Source: Apostichopus japonicus (Eukaryota > Echinodermata > Holothuroidea > Aspidochirotida > Stichopodidae). Taken from it: DNA of 64,000 nucleotides. The stretch lies in assembly GCF_037975245.1 (NCBI RefSeq), contig NC_092583.1:5615264-5679263 (forward strand). The letters run 5' to 3'. The notes below the pieces were generated by a model. It did not search any database. It had not been told where the DNA came from and worked only from the letters and a program-made list of their open reading frames with translations. The translations under genes were made by a program, and so were the position numbers. Position 1 is the stretch's first letter. Each line of letters begins with the position of its first letter. Below, one piece after another: positions 19,131 through 32,780 of this stretch.

Positions 19131-19992
19131 AGGCTTTCTACATAATAGATCTTATTTATTAATACAGCTCTAGGGGCAAGCTTTGTCTCATTTAGTAGTA
19201 GTAAGTTGAGTCTCGTCTGTCCGACATGCTCAGTGATTAACCTCCGCCACGTATCACGATCTTGCGCAAGGTTTATTGCTTCTTCGAAATTGTTAATATT
19301 AATGTCCTTGAATTGCGATTTTATTTTTCCAAGCAATGTAGTCACGGGCCTTCCAACTGGTTTAGCAGTATGTCTCAGTGCTTCTCTTAAAGCAACCTTT
19401 GCTGGAGCGTCCTCTTGAAGTCTTACTACATGACCGAAAAATCTCAATCTTCTATGTGCGACTATCGATGACCAAGGTGTTTGGTTGGTTTTGTTGTAGA
19501 GCTCATCATTTGATAACCAATTATTATTGGTCCATCTAATGTTGAGAATATTTCGAAGTAGTCTCCTTTGAAAAGTGTCCATTTTGCGATCAAGATCCTT
19601 CATTGTGCCCCACAGTTCGCAATTGTACAAAAAAAATACTCTTTAATAAAGTCTCAAAGATCCTAAGCTTAATTTTCCGGCTTATGTTTTTGCTTTTAAA
19701 AATGCTTGACAGTGTGTTGAAAGCACCGTTGGTTATACCAATTCTTCTTTTAATTTCTTCTTCGGTCCCCAGCAAGTTTCCAACATATTTACATTTCTTC
19801 CAACTGTCATTTCCTTTTCTTGTGATTGTAAATTTCTCAGTTTTTGTGCAATTGATATTCAGATTTCTTACTGCCAGTTTGTCAGAGACTCGTTTTTCGA
19901 TGTCTTGCAGTATATGCTGACCAGTTGATGCCCAAGAGATATCATCAGCGTATTGTTGGTCTACTGTGAAAAAAGAATTAGTGGTTATTATT
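19131..19992 (-). mobile_element. RTE-type LINE, 3' half (YADD and C-terminus), inverted
   Basis: Read on the minus strand it begins at the satellite edge with TVDQQYADDISWAST. The RT active-site box YADD is at 19,952-19,941. It continues through the thumb region (TKTEKFTITRK, KYVGNLLGTEEEIKRRIG, LRIFETLLKSIFF). A frame change at the eight-base A run (plus strand 19,629-19,636) leads into the RTE-typical C-terminal region: YNCELWGTMKDLDRKMDTFQ, RRLRFFGHVVRLQED, GRPVTTLLGKI and AQDRDTWRRLI. It ends near 19,150. Only one 1-base frame change interrupts it, so it is better preserved than the 5' half. RT sequence between blocks 3 and YADD is missing from both halves. Confidence 0.85.
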
Positions 19993-22900
19993 CGATTGAT
20001 GGGTATCGCATATTCCATTCATCGTTTCCGCACATTCGATTGATCGGTATCGAACATTTGATTGATCGGAACGGCACATTCGAATGATCGGAAACGCACA
20101 TACGTTTGATCGAGACCGAATGATCAATTTCGCACAATTTTCGCGATTAATGGGCACAGCACGTTCGATTTATCGGTACCGCACATTCGATTGATCGGTA
20201 ACGCCCATTCGATTGATCGGTTCCGCAGATTCAAATGATCGGTACCGCACATTCGATTTATAGCCTAGGCAACGCACATTCGATTTATCGGTACCGCACA
20301 TTCGATTGATAAGTACCGCACTTTCGATTGATCGGTACTGCACATTAGATTGATCGGTACCGCACATTCGAAAGTTCGGTACCGCACATTCGAATGTTCG
20401 GTACCGCACATTCGATTGATCGGTACCGAACATTCGATTCATAGGTATCGCACATTCGATTGGTCGGTACCGCACATTCGATTGAACGCTACCGCACATA
20501 CGCTTGATCGAGACCGAATATTCGATACCGCACGTGCGATAAATCGTATCCGCACTTTCGATTGATCGGTACCGCACATTAAATTGATCGTTTCCGCTCA
20601 TTCGATCGATCGGTACCGCACATTTGATTGGTCGGAACCGCACATTCGATTGCTAGGTACTGCACCTTCGATTGATCGGTACCGCACATTCGATTGAACG
20701 GTAACACACATTCGATTGATAAGTACCGCACATTTAATTCATCGGTACCGCACATTTGATTGATCCGTACCACACATTCGATTGATCGATACCGCACATT
20801 CGATTGATCGGTACCGCACATTCGAATGATCGATAAAACACATACGTTTGATCAAGACCGAATGATCGATAACGCACATTCGATTGATCGGTACAGCAGA
20901 ATCGATTAATTAGTACCGCACATTCGATTGATTGGTACAGCACATTCCATTGATCGGTACCGCACATTCGGTTGATCGGCAACGCACATTCGATTTATCG
21001 GTACCGCACATTCGATTGATCGGAACGGTACAGTCGATTGATGTGTACCGCCCATTCGATTGATCGGTACCGCACATTCGATTGATCGATACCGCACATT
21101 CGATTGATCGACATCGGACACATTCGATTAATCGGAACGGTACAGTCGATTGATGGGTACCGCACATTCGATTGATCGGTACCGCACATTCGAATAATCG
21201 GTACCCCACCTTCGATTGTTCGGTACCGAATATTCGATTGATCGGTATCGAACATTCGAATGATCGGTACCGCACTTTCGATTGATCGGTCCCGCCCGTT
21301 CGATTCATCGGTGTCTCATATTCGATTGATCGGTACCGCACATTCGATTGATCGGTACCGCACATTCGAATGATCGATAACGCACATACGTTTGATCGAG
21401 ACCGAATGATCGATACCGCACATTCGATTAATCGTTTCCGCACATTCGATTGATAGGTACTGCACATTCGATTGATCGGTACCGCACATTTGATTTATCG
21501 GTACCGCACATTCGATTTAAATGTACCGAACATTCGATTTATCGGTACCGCAAATTCGATTGATCGGTAGGTCACATTCGATTTATCGCCAACGCACATT
21601 CGATTTATCGCCAACGCACATTCGATTTAACGGTACCTTACATTCGATTGATCGTTACGTTCCGCACATTCGACTTTTCGGCAACGCACAATCGATTGGT
21701 CGGTACCGCACACTCGATTGGTCGGTACGCATAATCTATTTATCGGCAACGCACATTCGATTTATTGGTACCGCACATATTACGATTGATCGGTACAGCA
21801 CATTCGATTGATCGGTACAGCAGAATCGATTAATTAGTACCGCATATTCGATTGATTGGTACAGCACATTCCATTGATCGGTACCGCACATTCGGTTGAT
21901 CGGCAACGCACATTCGATTTATCGGTACCGCACATTCGATTGATCGGAACGGTACAGTCGATTGATGTGTACCGCCCATTCGATTGATCGGTACCGCACA
22001 TTCGATTTATCGGCAACGCACATTCGATTTATCGGAACCGCACAGTCGATTGATCGATACCGCACATTCGATTGATCGACATCGGACACATTCGATTAAT
22101 CGGAACGGTAGAGTCGATTGATCGGTACCGCACATTCGATTGATCGGTACCGCACATTCGATTTATCGGCAACGCACATTCGATTTATCGGAACCGCACA
22201 TTCGATTGATCGGTACCGCAGATTCGATTGATCGACATCGGACACATTCGATTAAACGGAACGGTTCAGTCGATTGATCGGTACCGCACATTCGATTGAT
22301 CGGTACCGCACATTCGATTTATCGGCAACGCACATTCCATTTATCGGAACCGCACATTCGATTGATCGGTAACGCACATTCGATTGATCGGTTCCGCACA
22401 TTCGATTGATCGGTACCACACATTCGATTTATTGGAACCGCCCATTCGATTGATCGGTACCGCATATTCGATTGATCGGTACCGCACATTCGAATGATCG
22501 GTACCGCACATTCGATTTATAGGCAACGCACATTCGATTTATCGGTACCGCATACCCGATTGATCGGCAACGCACATTCGATTGATCGATACCACACATT
22601 CGATTGATCGGCACCGCATATTCGATTGATCGGTACCGCACATTCGATTTATTGGAACCGCACATTCGATTTATCGGTACCGCACAATCGATTGATCGAT
22701 ACCGCACATTCGATTTATCGGTACCGCACAATCGATTGATCGATACCGCACATTTGATTGATCGGTACCGCACATTCTATTTATCGGCAACGTACAATCG
22801 TTTGATCGGTACCGCACACTCGATTAATCGGTACCGCACATTTGACTTATCGGTACCGCAAATTCTATTTAAATGTACCGCACATTTGATTGATCGGTAC

Positions 22901-24280
22901 CACACATTCGATTGATCGGTACCGCACATTAGATTGATCGGTACCGCACATTCGATTTATCGGCAACGCACGTTCGATTTATCGGTACCGCACATTCGAT
23001 TGATCGATACCGCAAATTCGATTGATCGGTTTCGCATATTCGATTGATCGGTTCCGAACATTCGATTTATCGGGAACGCACATTCGATTGATCGGTACCG
23101 CACATTCGATTTATCGGGAACGCACATTCGATTGATCGGTACCGCACATTCGATTGATCGACACCGCATACTCTATTAATCGGCAACGCACATTCGATTT
23201 ATCGGTACCGCACATTCGATTGATCGATACCGCAAATTCGATTTATCGGTTTCGCATATTCGATTGATCGGTTCCGAACATTTGATTGATCGATACCACA
23301 CATTCGATTGATCGGTACCGCACATTGGATTGATCGGTACCGCACATTCGATTTATTGGAACCGCACATTCGATTTATCGGTACCGCACAATCGATTGAT
23401 CGATACCGCACATTCGATTGATCGGCAACGCACATTCGATTGATCGATACCACACATTCGATTGATCGGTACCGCACATTCGTTTGATCGGTACCGCACA
23501 TTCGATTTATTGGAACCGCACATTCGATTTATCGGAACCGCACATTCGATTGATCGGTACCGCACATTCGATTGATCGACATCGGACACATTCGATTAAA
23601 CGGAACGTTACAGTCGATTGATCGGTACCGCACATTCGATTGATCGGTACCGCACATTCGATTTATCGGCAAAGCACATTCGATTTATCGATACCACACA
23701 TTCGATTGATCGGTACCGCACATTCGATTGATCGGTACCGCACATTTGACTGATCGGTAACGCCCATTCGATTGATCGGTTCCGCAGATTCAAATGATCG
23801 GTACCGCACATTCGATTTATAGCCTAGGCAACGCACATTCGATTTATCGGTACCGCACATCCGATTGATCGGCAAAGCACATTCGATTGATCGATACCAC
23901 ACATTCGATTGATCGGTACCGCAAATTCGATTGATCGGTACCGCACATTCGATTTATTGGAACCGCACATTCGATTTATCGGTACCGCACAATCGATTGA
24001 TCGATACCGCACATTCGATTGATCGATACCGCACATTCGATTTATCGGCAACGCACAATCGATTGATCGGTACCGCAAACTCGATTGATCGGCACCGCAT
24101 AATCTATTAATCGGCAACGCACATTCGATTTCTCGGTACCGCACATACGAGTGATCGGTACCGCACATTCGATTGATTGGTACCGCAGAATCGATTAATT
24201 GGTACCGCACATTCGATTGATCGGTACCGCACAATCGATTGATTGGTACAGCACAATCGATTAATTGGTACCGCACATTC
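19993..24280. repeat. Satellite, diverged left zone
   Basis: Monomers here vary more than in the core and include non-22-bp forms. Examples are a 24-bp type containing GACATCGGACACATT (about 21,105, 22,070, 22,230, 23,575) and a 27-bp type containing TAGCCTAGGC (20,261 and 23,820, again at 25,467). A block of about 200 bp around 20,881-21,075 recurs at 21,805-21,999, 924 bp (42 x 22) away. The first recognisable monomer starts at 19,993, next to the truncated LINE. Confidence 0.85.
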
Positions 24281-25356
24281 GTTTGATCGGTACCGCACAT
24301 TCAATTGATCGGTTCCGCACCTTCGGTTGATCGACATCGGACTTATTCGATTAATCGGCACCGCACAATCTATTTATCGGTACCGCTCATTCAATTGATC
24401 GTTACCGCACATTCGATTGATCGGTACCGCACATTTGATTTATCGGTACCGAACATTCTATTTAAATGTACCGCACATTCGATTTATCTGTACCGCACAT
24501 TCTATTGATCGGTACCGCACATTCGATTGATCGGTACCGCACATTCGATTGATCGACATGGGAAACATTCGATTAATGGGCACAGCACAATCGATTTATC
24601 GGTACCGCACATTCGTTTGATCGGCACCGCACATTCAATTGATCGGTACCGCACCTTCGGTTGATCGACATCGGACTGATTCGATTAATCGGCACCGCAC
24701 AATCTATTTATCGGTACCGCTCATTCATATGATCGTTACCGCACATTCGATTGATCGGTACCGCACATTTGATTTATCGGTACCGAACATTCTATTTAAA
24801 TGTACCGCACATTCGATTTATCGGTACCGCACATTCTATTGATCGGTACCGCATATTCGATTGATCGGTACCGCACATTCGATTGATCGACATGGGAAAC
24901 ATTTGATTAATGGGCACAGCACAATCGATTTATCGGTACCGCACATTCGTTTGATCGGCACCGCACATTCAATTGATCGGTACCGCACCTTCGGTTGATC
25001 GACATCGGACTGATTCGATTAATCGGCACCGCACAATCTATTTATCGGTACCGCTCATTCAATTGATCGTTACCGCACATTCGATTGATCGGTACCGCAC
25101 ATTTGATTTATCGGTACCGAACATTCTATTTAAATGTACCGCACATTCGATTTATCGGTACCGCACATTCTATTGATCGGTACCGCATATTCGATTGATC
25201 GGTACCGCACATTCGATTGATCGACATGGGAAACATTTGATTAATGGGCACAGCACAATCGATTTATCGGTACCGCACATTCGTTTGATCGGCACCGCAC
25301 ATTCAATTGATCGGTACCGCACCTTCGGTTGATCGACATCGGACTGATTCGATTAA
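24281..25356. repeat. 334-bp higher-order repeat, about 3.2 copies
   Basis: Three successive nearly identical blocks repeat every 334 bp (for example 24,305, 24,639 and 24,973), with a partial fourth from 25,307. The length equals 13 monomers of 22 bp plus two of 24 bp (the GACATCGGACTGATT and GACATGGGAAACATT forms). Each block also holds one CTATTTAAATG monomer. Confidence 0.88.
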
Positions 25357-26880
25357 TGGGCACAGCACGTTCGATTTATCGGTACCGCACATTCGATTGA
25401 TCGGTAACGCCCATTCGATTGATCGGTTCCGCAGATCCAAATGATCGGTACCGCACATTCGATTTATAGCCTAGGCAACGCACATTCGATTTATCGGTAC
25501 CGCACATCCGATTGATCGGCAAAGCACATTCGATTGATCGATACCACACATTCGATTGATCGGTACCGCAAATTCGATTGATCGGTACAGCACATTCGAT
25601 TCATCGGAACCGAAAATTCGATTCATCGGTACCGATCATTCGAATGATCCGGTACTGAACATTCGATTGATCTTTACCGCACATTCTATTCATAGGTACC
25701 GCATATTCGATTGTTCGGTACCAAACATTTAATTAGTCGGTAACAAACATTCGATTGATCGGTCCCTCAGATTCCATTTATCGGTAACGCGAATTCGATT
25801 AATCGGTACTGCACATTCGAATGATCGGTATCGAACATTCTATTGATCGGAACGGAACAATGGATTGATCGGTACCTAACATTCGATTGATCGGTACCGC
25901 ACATTCGATTGATGGGTAACGAACATTCGATTGATCGGTACCGCGGTATTGAACATTCTATTGATCGGAACGGAACAATGGATTGATCGGTATACCTCAC
26001 ATTCGATTGAACGGTACCGCACATTCGATTGATGGGTAACGAACATTCCATTCATCGGTAACGCACATTCGATTGATCGGAATCGAACATTCGATTGATC
26101 GGTACCACACATTCGATTGATCGGTAGCGCAGTTTCGAGTGATCGGTACCGCACATTCGATTGATCGTAACTGCACATTTGATTGATCGGTACCGCACAT
26201 TCGATTGGTCGGTGCCGCACATTCGATTGAACGGTACCGAACACTGGATTGATCGGCAACGCACATTCGATTGATCGGTAACGCACTCTCGATTGATCGG
26301 TACCGCACATTCGATTGATCGTTTCCGCACATTCGATTGATCGGTACTGCACATTCGATTGATCGGTACCGCACATTCGATCGATACCGCACATTCGATT
26401 GATCGGTCGCGCAGTTTCGATTGATCGGTATCGCACATTCGATTGATCGGTCCCGCCCATTCGATTCATCGGTGTAGCATAATCGATTGATCGGTATTTT
26501 GATTAATCGGCATCGCACATTCGATTAATCGGTACTGCACATTCGATTGATCGGAACCGAAAATTCGATTCATCGGTTACGAATTTTCGAATGATCCAGT
26601 ACTGGACATTCGATTGATCTTTACCGCACATTCGATTGATCGGTCCCGCCGATTCGATTCATCGGTGTAGCATAATCGATTGATCGGTATTTTGATTAAT
26701 CGGCATCGCACATTCGATTAATCGGTATACTGCACATTCGAATGATCGGTACAGCACATTCGATTGATCGGAACCGAAAATTCGATTCATCGGTTACGAA
26801 TTTTCGAATGATCCAGTACTGGACATTCGATTGATCTTTACCGCACATTCTATTCATAGGTACCACATATTCGATTGATC
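25357..26880. repeat. Satellite, diverged segment with a local duplication
   Basis: Irregular monomers. A block with GGTGTAGCATAATCG, a shortened monomer (GGTATTTTGATTAATCGG) and GATCCAGTACTGGACATTCG occurs twice, about 193 bp apart (26,472 and 26,665). That offset is not a multiple of 22, as expected from the shortened unit. Confidence 0.75.
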
Positions 26881-29800
26881 GGTAGCGCACATTCCATTTA
26901 TCGGTGACGCACAATCGATTGGGCGATACCACACATTCGATTTATCGGTACCGCACAATCGATTGATCGACACCGCATAATCTATTAATCGGCAACTCAC
27001 ATTCGATTTATCGGTACCGCACATTCGATCGATCGGTACCGCACATTTGATTGATCGGTACCGCAGAATCGATTGATCGGCAACGCACATTCGATTTTTC
27101 GGTACCGCACATTCCATTTATTGGAACCGCACATTCGATTGATCGGTACAGCACTTTCGATTGATCGGTACCGCACATTCGATTGATCGGTACCGCACAT
27201 TCGATTGATCGGTAACGCACATTCGATTGATCGGCAACGCACATTATGTTTAAAGGCACCGCACAATCGATTTATCGGTACCGCTCATTCGATTGATCGA
27301 TACCGAACATTCGATTGATCGGTACCGCACATTTGAGGTATCGGTACCGCACATTCTATATAAATGTACCGCACATTCGATTTATCGGTACCGCACATTC
27401 GATTGATCGGTAAAGCATAATCGATTTATAGGCAACGCACATTCGATTTAACGGTAGCGCACATTCGATTCATCGGTACCGCACAATGGATATATCGACA
27501 ACGCACATTCGATTTATCGATAGCGCACATTCGATTGATCGGTACCGCACATTCGATTGATCGGTAACGCACATTCGATTTATCGGCATAGCACATTCGA
27601 TTGATCGGTACCGCACATTCGATTGATCGGTACCACACATTCGATTTATCGGCAACGCACATTCGATTTATCGGTACCGCACATTCGATTTATCGGCAAC
27701 GCACATTCGATTTATCGGTACCGCACATTCGATTTATTGGAACCGCACATTCGATCGATCTGTACCACAAATTCGATTGATCGGTACCGCACATTCGATG
27801 GATCGATACCGCACAATCGATTGATCGGTACCGCACATTCGATTTATTGGAACCGCACATTCGATCGATCTGTACCGCATTTTCGATTGATCGGTACCGC
27901 ACATTCGATGGATCGATACCGCACAATCGATTGATCGATACCGTACATTCGATTTATCGGTACCGCACATTCGAACGATCGGGACCGCACATTCGATTGA
28001 TCGGTACCGCAGAATCGATTGATCGGCAACGCACATTCGATTGATCGGTACCGCACATTCGATTGATCGGTACCGCACATTCGATTTATTGGAACCGCAC
28101 ATTCGATTGATCGGTACAGCACTTTCGATTGATCGGTACCGCACATTCCATTGATCGGTACCGCACATTCGATTGATCGGTAACGCACATTCGATTGATC
28201 GGCAACGCACATTATTTTTAAAGGCACCGCACAATCGATTTATCGGTACCGCTCATTCGATTGATCGATACCGAACATTCGATTGATCGGTACCGCACAT
28301 TTGAGGTATCGGTACCGCACATTCTATATAAATGTACCGCACATTCGATTTATCGGTACCGCACATTCGATTGATCGGTAAAGCATAATCGATTTATAGG
28401 CAACGCACATTCGATTTAACGGTAGCGCACATTCGATTCATCGGTACCGCACAATGGATATATCGACAACGCACATTCGATTTATCGATAGCGCACATTC
28501 GATTGATCGGTACCGCACATTCGATTGATCGGTAACGCATATTCGATTTATCGGCATAGCACATTCGATTAATCGGCAACGAACATTCGATTTAACGGTA
28601 CCGCGGATTCGATTTATCTGCAACGCACATTCGATTTATCGGTACCGCACCTTCTATTGCTCGGGAACGCACATTCGATTTATCGGTACCGCACAATCGA
28701 TTGATCGATTCCGCACATTCGATTGATCGGTACCGCACATTCGATTTATCGGCACCGCACAATCGATTGATCGGTACCGCACACTCGATTGATCGACACC
28801 GCATAATCTATTAATCGGCAACGCACACTGGATTTATCGGTACCGCACATTCGATCGATCGGTACCGCACATTTGATTGATCGATACCGCAGAATCGATT
28901 GATCGGTACAGCACAATCGATTGATCGATACCGCACAATCGATTCATTGGTACCGCACATTCGATTGATCGGTACCGCACATTCGATTGATCATTACCGT
29001 ACATTCGATTTATCGGCAACGCACATTCGATTTATCGGTACCGCTCATTCGATTGATCGGTACCGCACATTCGATTGATCGGTACCGCACATTCGATTTA
29101 TTGGAACCGCACATTCGATTTATTGGAACCGCACATTCGATCGATCTGTACCACAAATTCGATTGATCGGTACCGCACATTCGATTGATCGGCAACGCAC
29201 ATTAGGTTAACGGCACAGCACAATCGATTTATCGGTACCGCTCATTCGATTGATCGATACCGCACATTCGATTGATCGATACCGAACATTTGATTTATCG
29301 GTACCGCACATTCTATATAAATGTACCGTACATTCGATTTATCGGTACTGCACATTCGATTGATCGGTAACGCACATTCGATTTATTGGTAACGCACATT
29401 CGATTGATCGGGAACGCACATTCGATTGATCGGTACCGCACATTCGATCTTTCGGTACCGCATATTCTATTGAAATGAACCGCACATTCGATTTATCGGT
29501 AATGCACATTCGATTGATCGGTAACGCACATTCCATTTATCGGCATAGCACATTCGACTGATCGGCACCGCACATTCGATTGATCGGTACCGCACATTCG
29601 ATTTCTCGGTACCGCACATCCAATTGATCGACAACGCACATTCGATTGATCGGTACCACAAATTCGATTGATCGGTACCGCACATTCCATTGATCGGTAC
29701 CGCACATTCGATTTATCGGTACCGCACCTTCTATTGATCGGGAACGCACATTCGATTTATCGGGAACGCACATTCGATTTATCGGTGACGCACAATCGAT

Positions 29801-32780
29801 TGGGCGATACCACACATTCGATTTATCGGTACCGCACAATCGATTGATCGACACCGCATAATCTATTAATCGGCAACTCACATTCGATTTATCGGTACCG
29901 CACATTCGATCGATCGGTACCGCACATTCGATTGATCGGTACCGCAGAATCGATTGATCGGCAACGCACATTCGATTTTTCGGTACCGCACATTCCATTT
30001 ATTGGAACCGCACATTCGATTGATCGGTACAGCACTTTCGATTGATCGGTACCGCACATTCGATTGATCGGTACCGCACATTCGATTGATCGGCAACGCA
30101 CATTATGTTTAAAGGCACCGCACAATCGATTTATCGGTACCGCTCATTCGATTGATCGATACCGAACATTCGATTGATCGGTACCGCACATTTGAGTTAT
30201 CGATACCGCACATTCTATATAAATGTACCGCACATTCGATTTATCGGTACCGCACATTCGATTGATCGGTAAAGCATAATCGATTTATAGGCAACGCACA
30301 TTCGATTTAACGGTAGCGCACATTCGATTCATCGGTACCGCACAATGGATATATCGACAACGCACATTCGATTTATCGATAGCGCACATTCGATTGATCG
30401 GTACCGCACATTCGATTGATCGGTAACGCACATTCGATTTATCGGCATAGCACATTCGATTGATCGGTACCGCACATTCGATTGATCGGTACCACACATT
30501 CGATTTATCGGCAACGCACATTCGATTTATCGGTACCGCACATTCGATTTATCGGCAACGCACATTCGATTCGATTGATCGGTACCGCACATTCGATTGA
30601 TCGGTACCGCACATTCGATTTATTGGAACCGCACATTCGATCGATCTGTACCGCATTTTCGATTGATCGGTACCGCACATTCGATGGATCGATACCGCAC
30701 AATCGATTGATCGATACCGTACATTCGATTTATCGGTACCGCACATTCGAACGATCGGGACCGCACATTCGATTGATCGGTACCGCAGAATCGATTGATC
30801 GGCAACGCACATTCGATTGATCGGTACCGCACATTCGATTGATCGGTACCGCACATTCGATTTATTGGAACCGCACATTCGATTGATCGGTACAGCACTT
30901 TCGATTGATCGGTACCGCACATTCCATTGATCGGTACCGCACATTCGATTGATCGGTAACGCACATTCGATTGATCGGTACCGCACATTCGATTAATCGG
31001 CAACGAACATTCGATTTAACGGTACCGCGGATTCGATTTATCTGCAACGCACATTAGATTTATCGGTACCGCACCTTCTATTGATCGGGAACGCACATTC
31101 GATTTATCGGTACCGCACAATCGATTGATCGATTCCGCACATTCGATTGATCGGTACCGCACATTCGATTTATCGGCACCGCACAATCGATTGATCGGTA
31201 CCGCACACTCGATTGATCGACACCGCATAATCTATTAATCGGCAACGCACATTGGATTTATCGGTACCGCACATTCGATCGATCGGTACCGCACATTTGA
31301 TTGATCGATACCGCATAATCGATTGATCGGTACAGTACAATCGATTGATCGATATCGCACAATCGATTCATTGGTACCGCACATTCGATTGATCGGTACC
31401 GCACATTCGATTGATCATTACCGTACATTCGATTTATCGGCAACGCACATTCGATTTATCGGTACCGCTCATTCGATTGATCGGTACCGCACATTCGATT
31501 GATCGGTACCGCACATTCGATTTATTGGAACCGCACATTCGATTTATTGGAACCGCACATTCGATCGATCTGTACCACAAATTCGATTGATCGGTACCGC
31601 ACATTCGATCGATCGGTACCGCACATTCGATTTATTGGAACCGCACATTCGATCGATCTGTACCGCATTTTCGATTGATCGGTACCGCACATTCGATGGA
31701 TCGATACCGCACAATCGATTGATCGATACCGTACATTCGATTGATCGGTACCGCACATTCGATTTATCGGCACCGCACAATCGATTGATCGGTACCGCAC
31801 ACTCGATTGATCGACACCGCATAATCTATTAATCGGCAACGCACATTGGATTTATCGGTACCGCACATTCGATCGATCGGTACCGCACATTTGATTGATC
31901 GATACCGCAGAATCGATTGATCGGTACCGCACAATCGATTGATGGATACCGCACAATCGATTCATTGGTACCGCACATTCGATTGATCGGTACCGCACAT
32001 TCGATTGATCATTACCGTACATTCGATTTATCGGCAACGCACATTCGATTTATCGGTACCGCTCATTCGATTGATCGGTACCGCACATTCGATTGATCGG
32101 TACCGCACATTCGATTTATTGGAACCGCACATTCGATTTATTGGAACCGCACATTCGATCGATCTGTACCACAAATTCGATTGATCGGTACCGCACATTC
32201 GATTGATCGGCAACGCACATTAGGTTAACGGCACAGCACAATCGATTTATCGGTACCGCTCATTCGATTGATCGATACCGCACATTCGATTGATCGATAC
32301 CGAACATTTGATTTATCGGTACCGCACATTCTATATAAATGTACCGTACATTCGATTTATCGGTACTGCACATTCGATTGATCGGTAACGCACATTCGAT
32401 TTATTGGTAACGCACATTCGATTGATCGGGAACGCACATTCGATTGATCGGTACCGCACATTCGATCTTTCGGTACCGCATATTCTATTTAAATGAACCG
32501 CACATTCGATTTATCGGTAATGCACATTCGATTGATCGGTAACGCACATTCCATTTATCGGCATAGCACATTCGACTGATCGGCACCGCACATTCGATTG
32601 ATCGGTACCGCACATTCGATTTCTCGGTACCGCACATCCAATTGATCGACAACGCACATTCGATTGATCGGTACCACAAATTCGATTGATCGGTACCGCA
32701 CATTCGATTGATCGGTACCGCACATTCGATTTATCGGTATCGCACCTTCTATTGATCGGGAACGCACATTCGATTTATCG
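26881..32780. repeat. Satellite core, ~3-kb higher-order repeat, older copies
   Basis: Blocks at 28,834-30,000 recur at 31,852-33,016 (offset 3,018), and 30,285-30,521 recurs at 33,325-33,561 (offset 3,040). A shorter offset of 2,424 relates 28,592-29,019 to 31,016-31,443. The first two offsets differ by exactly one monomer, showing indels of whole monomers between otherwise similar super-units. The marker monomer CTATATAAATG appears once or twice per unit. Confidence 0.8.

Noticed and set aside
16969-19992. Twin-priming (5' inversion) as the origin of the split LINE.
   Set aside because: The relative order is wrong: the 3' ends face inward, whereas twin priming places the inverted 5' segment upstream of the 3' segment.
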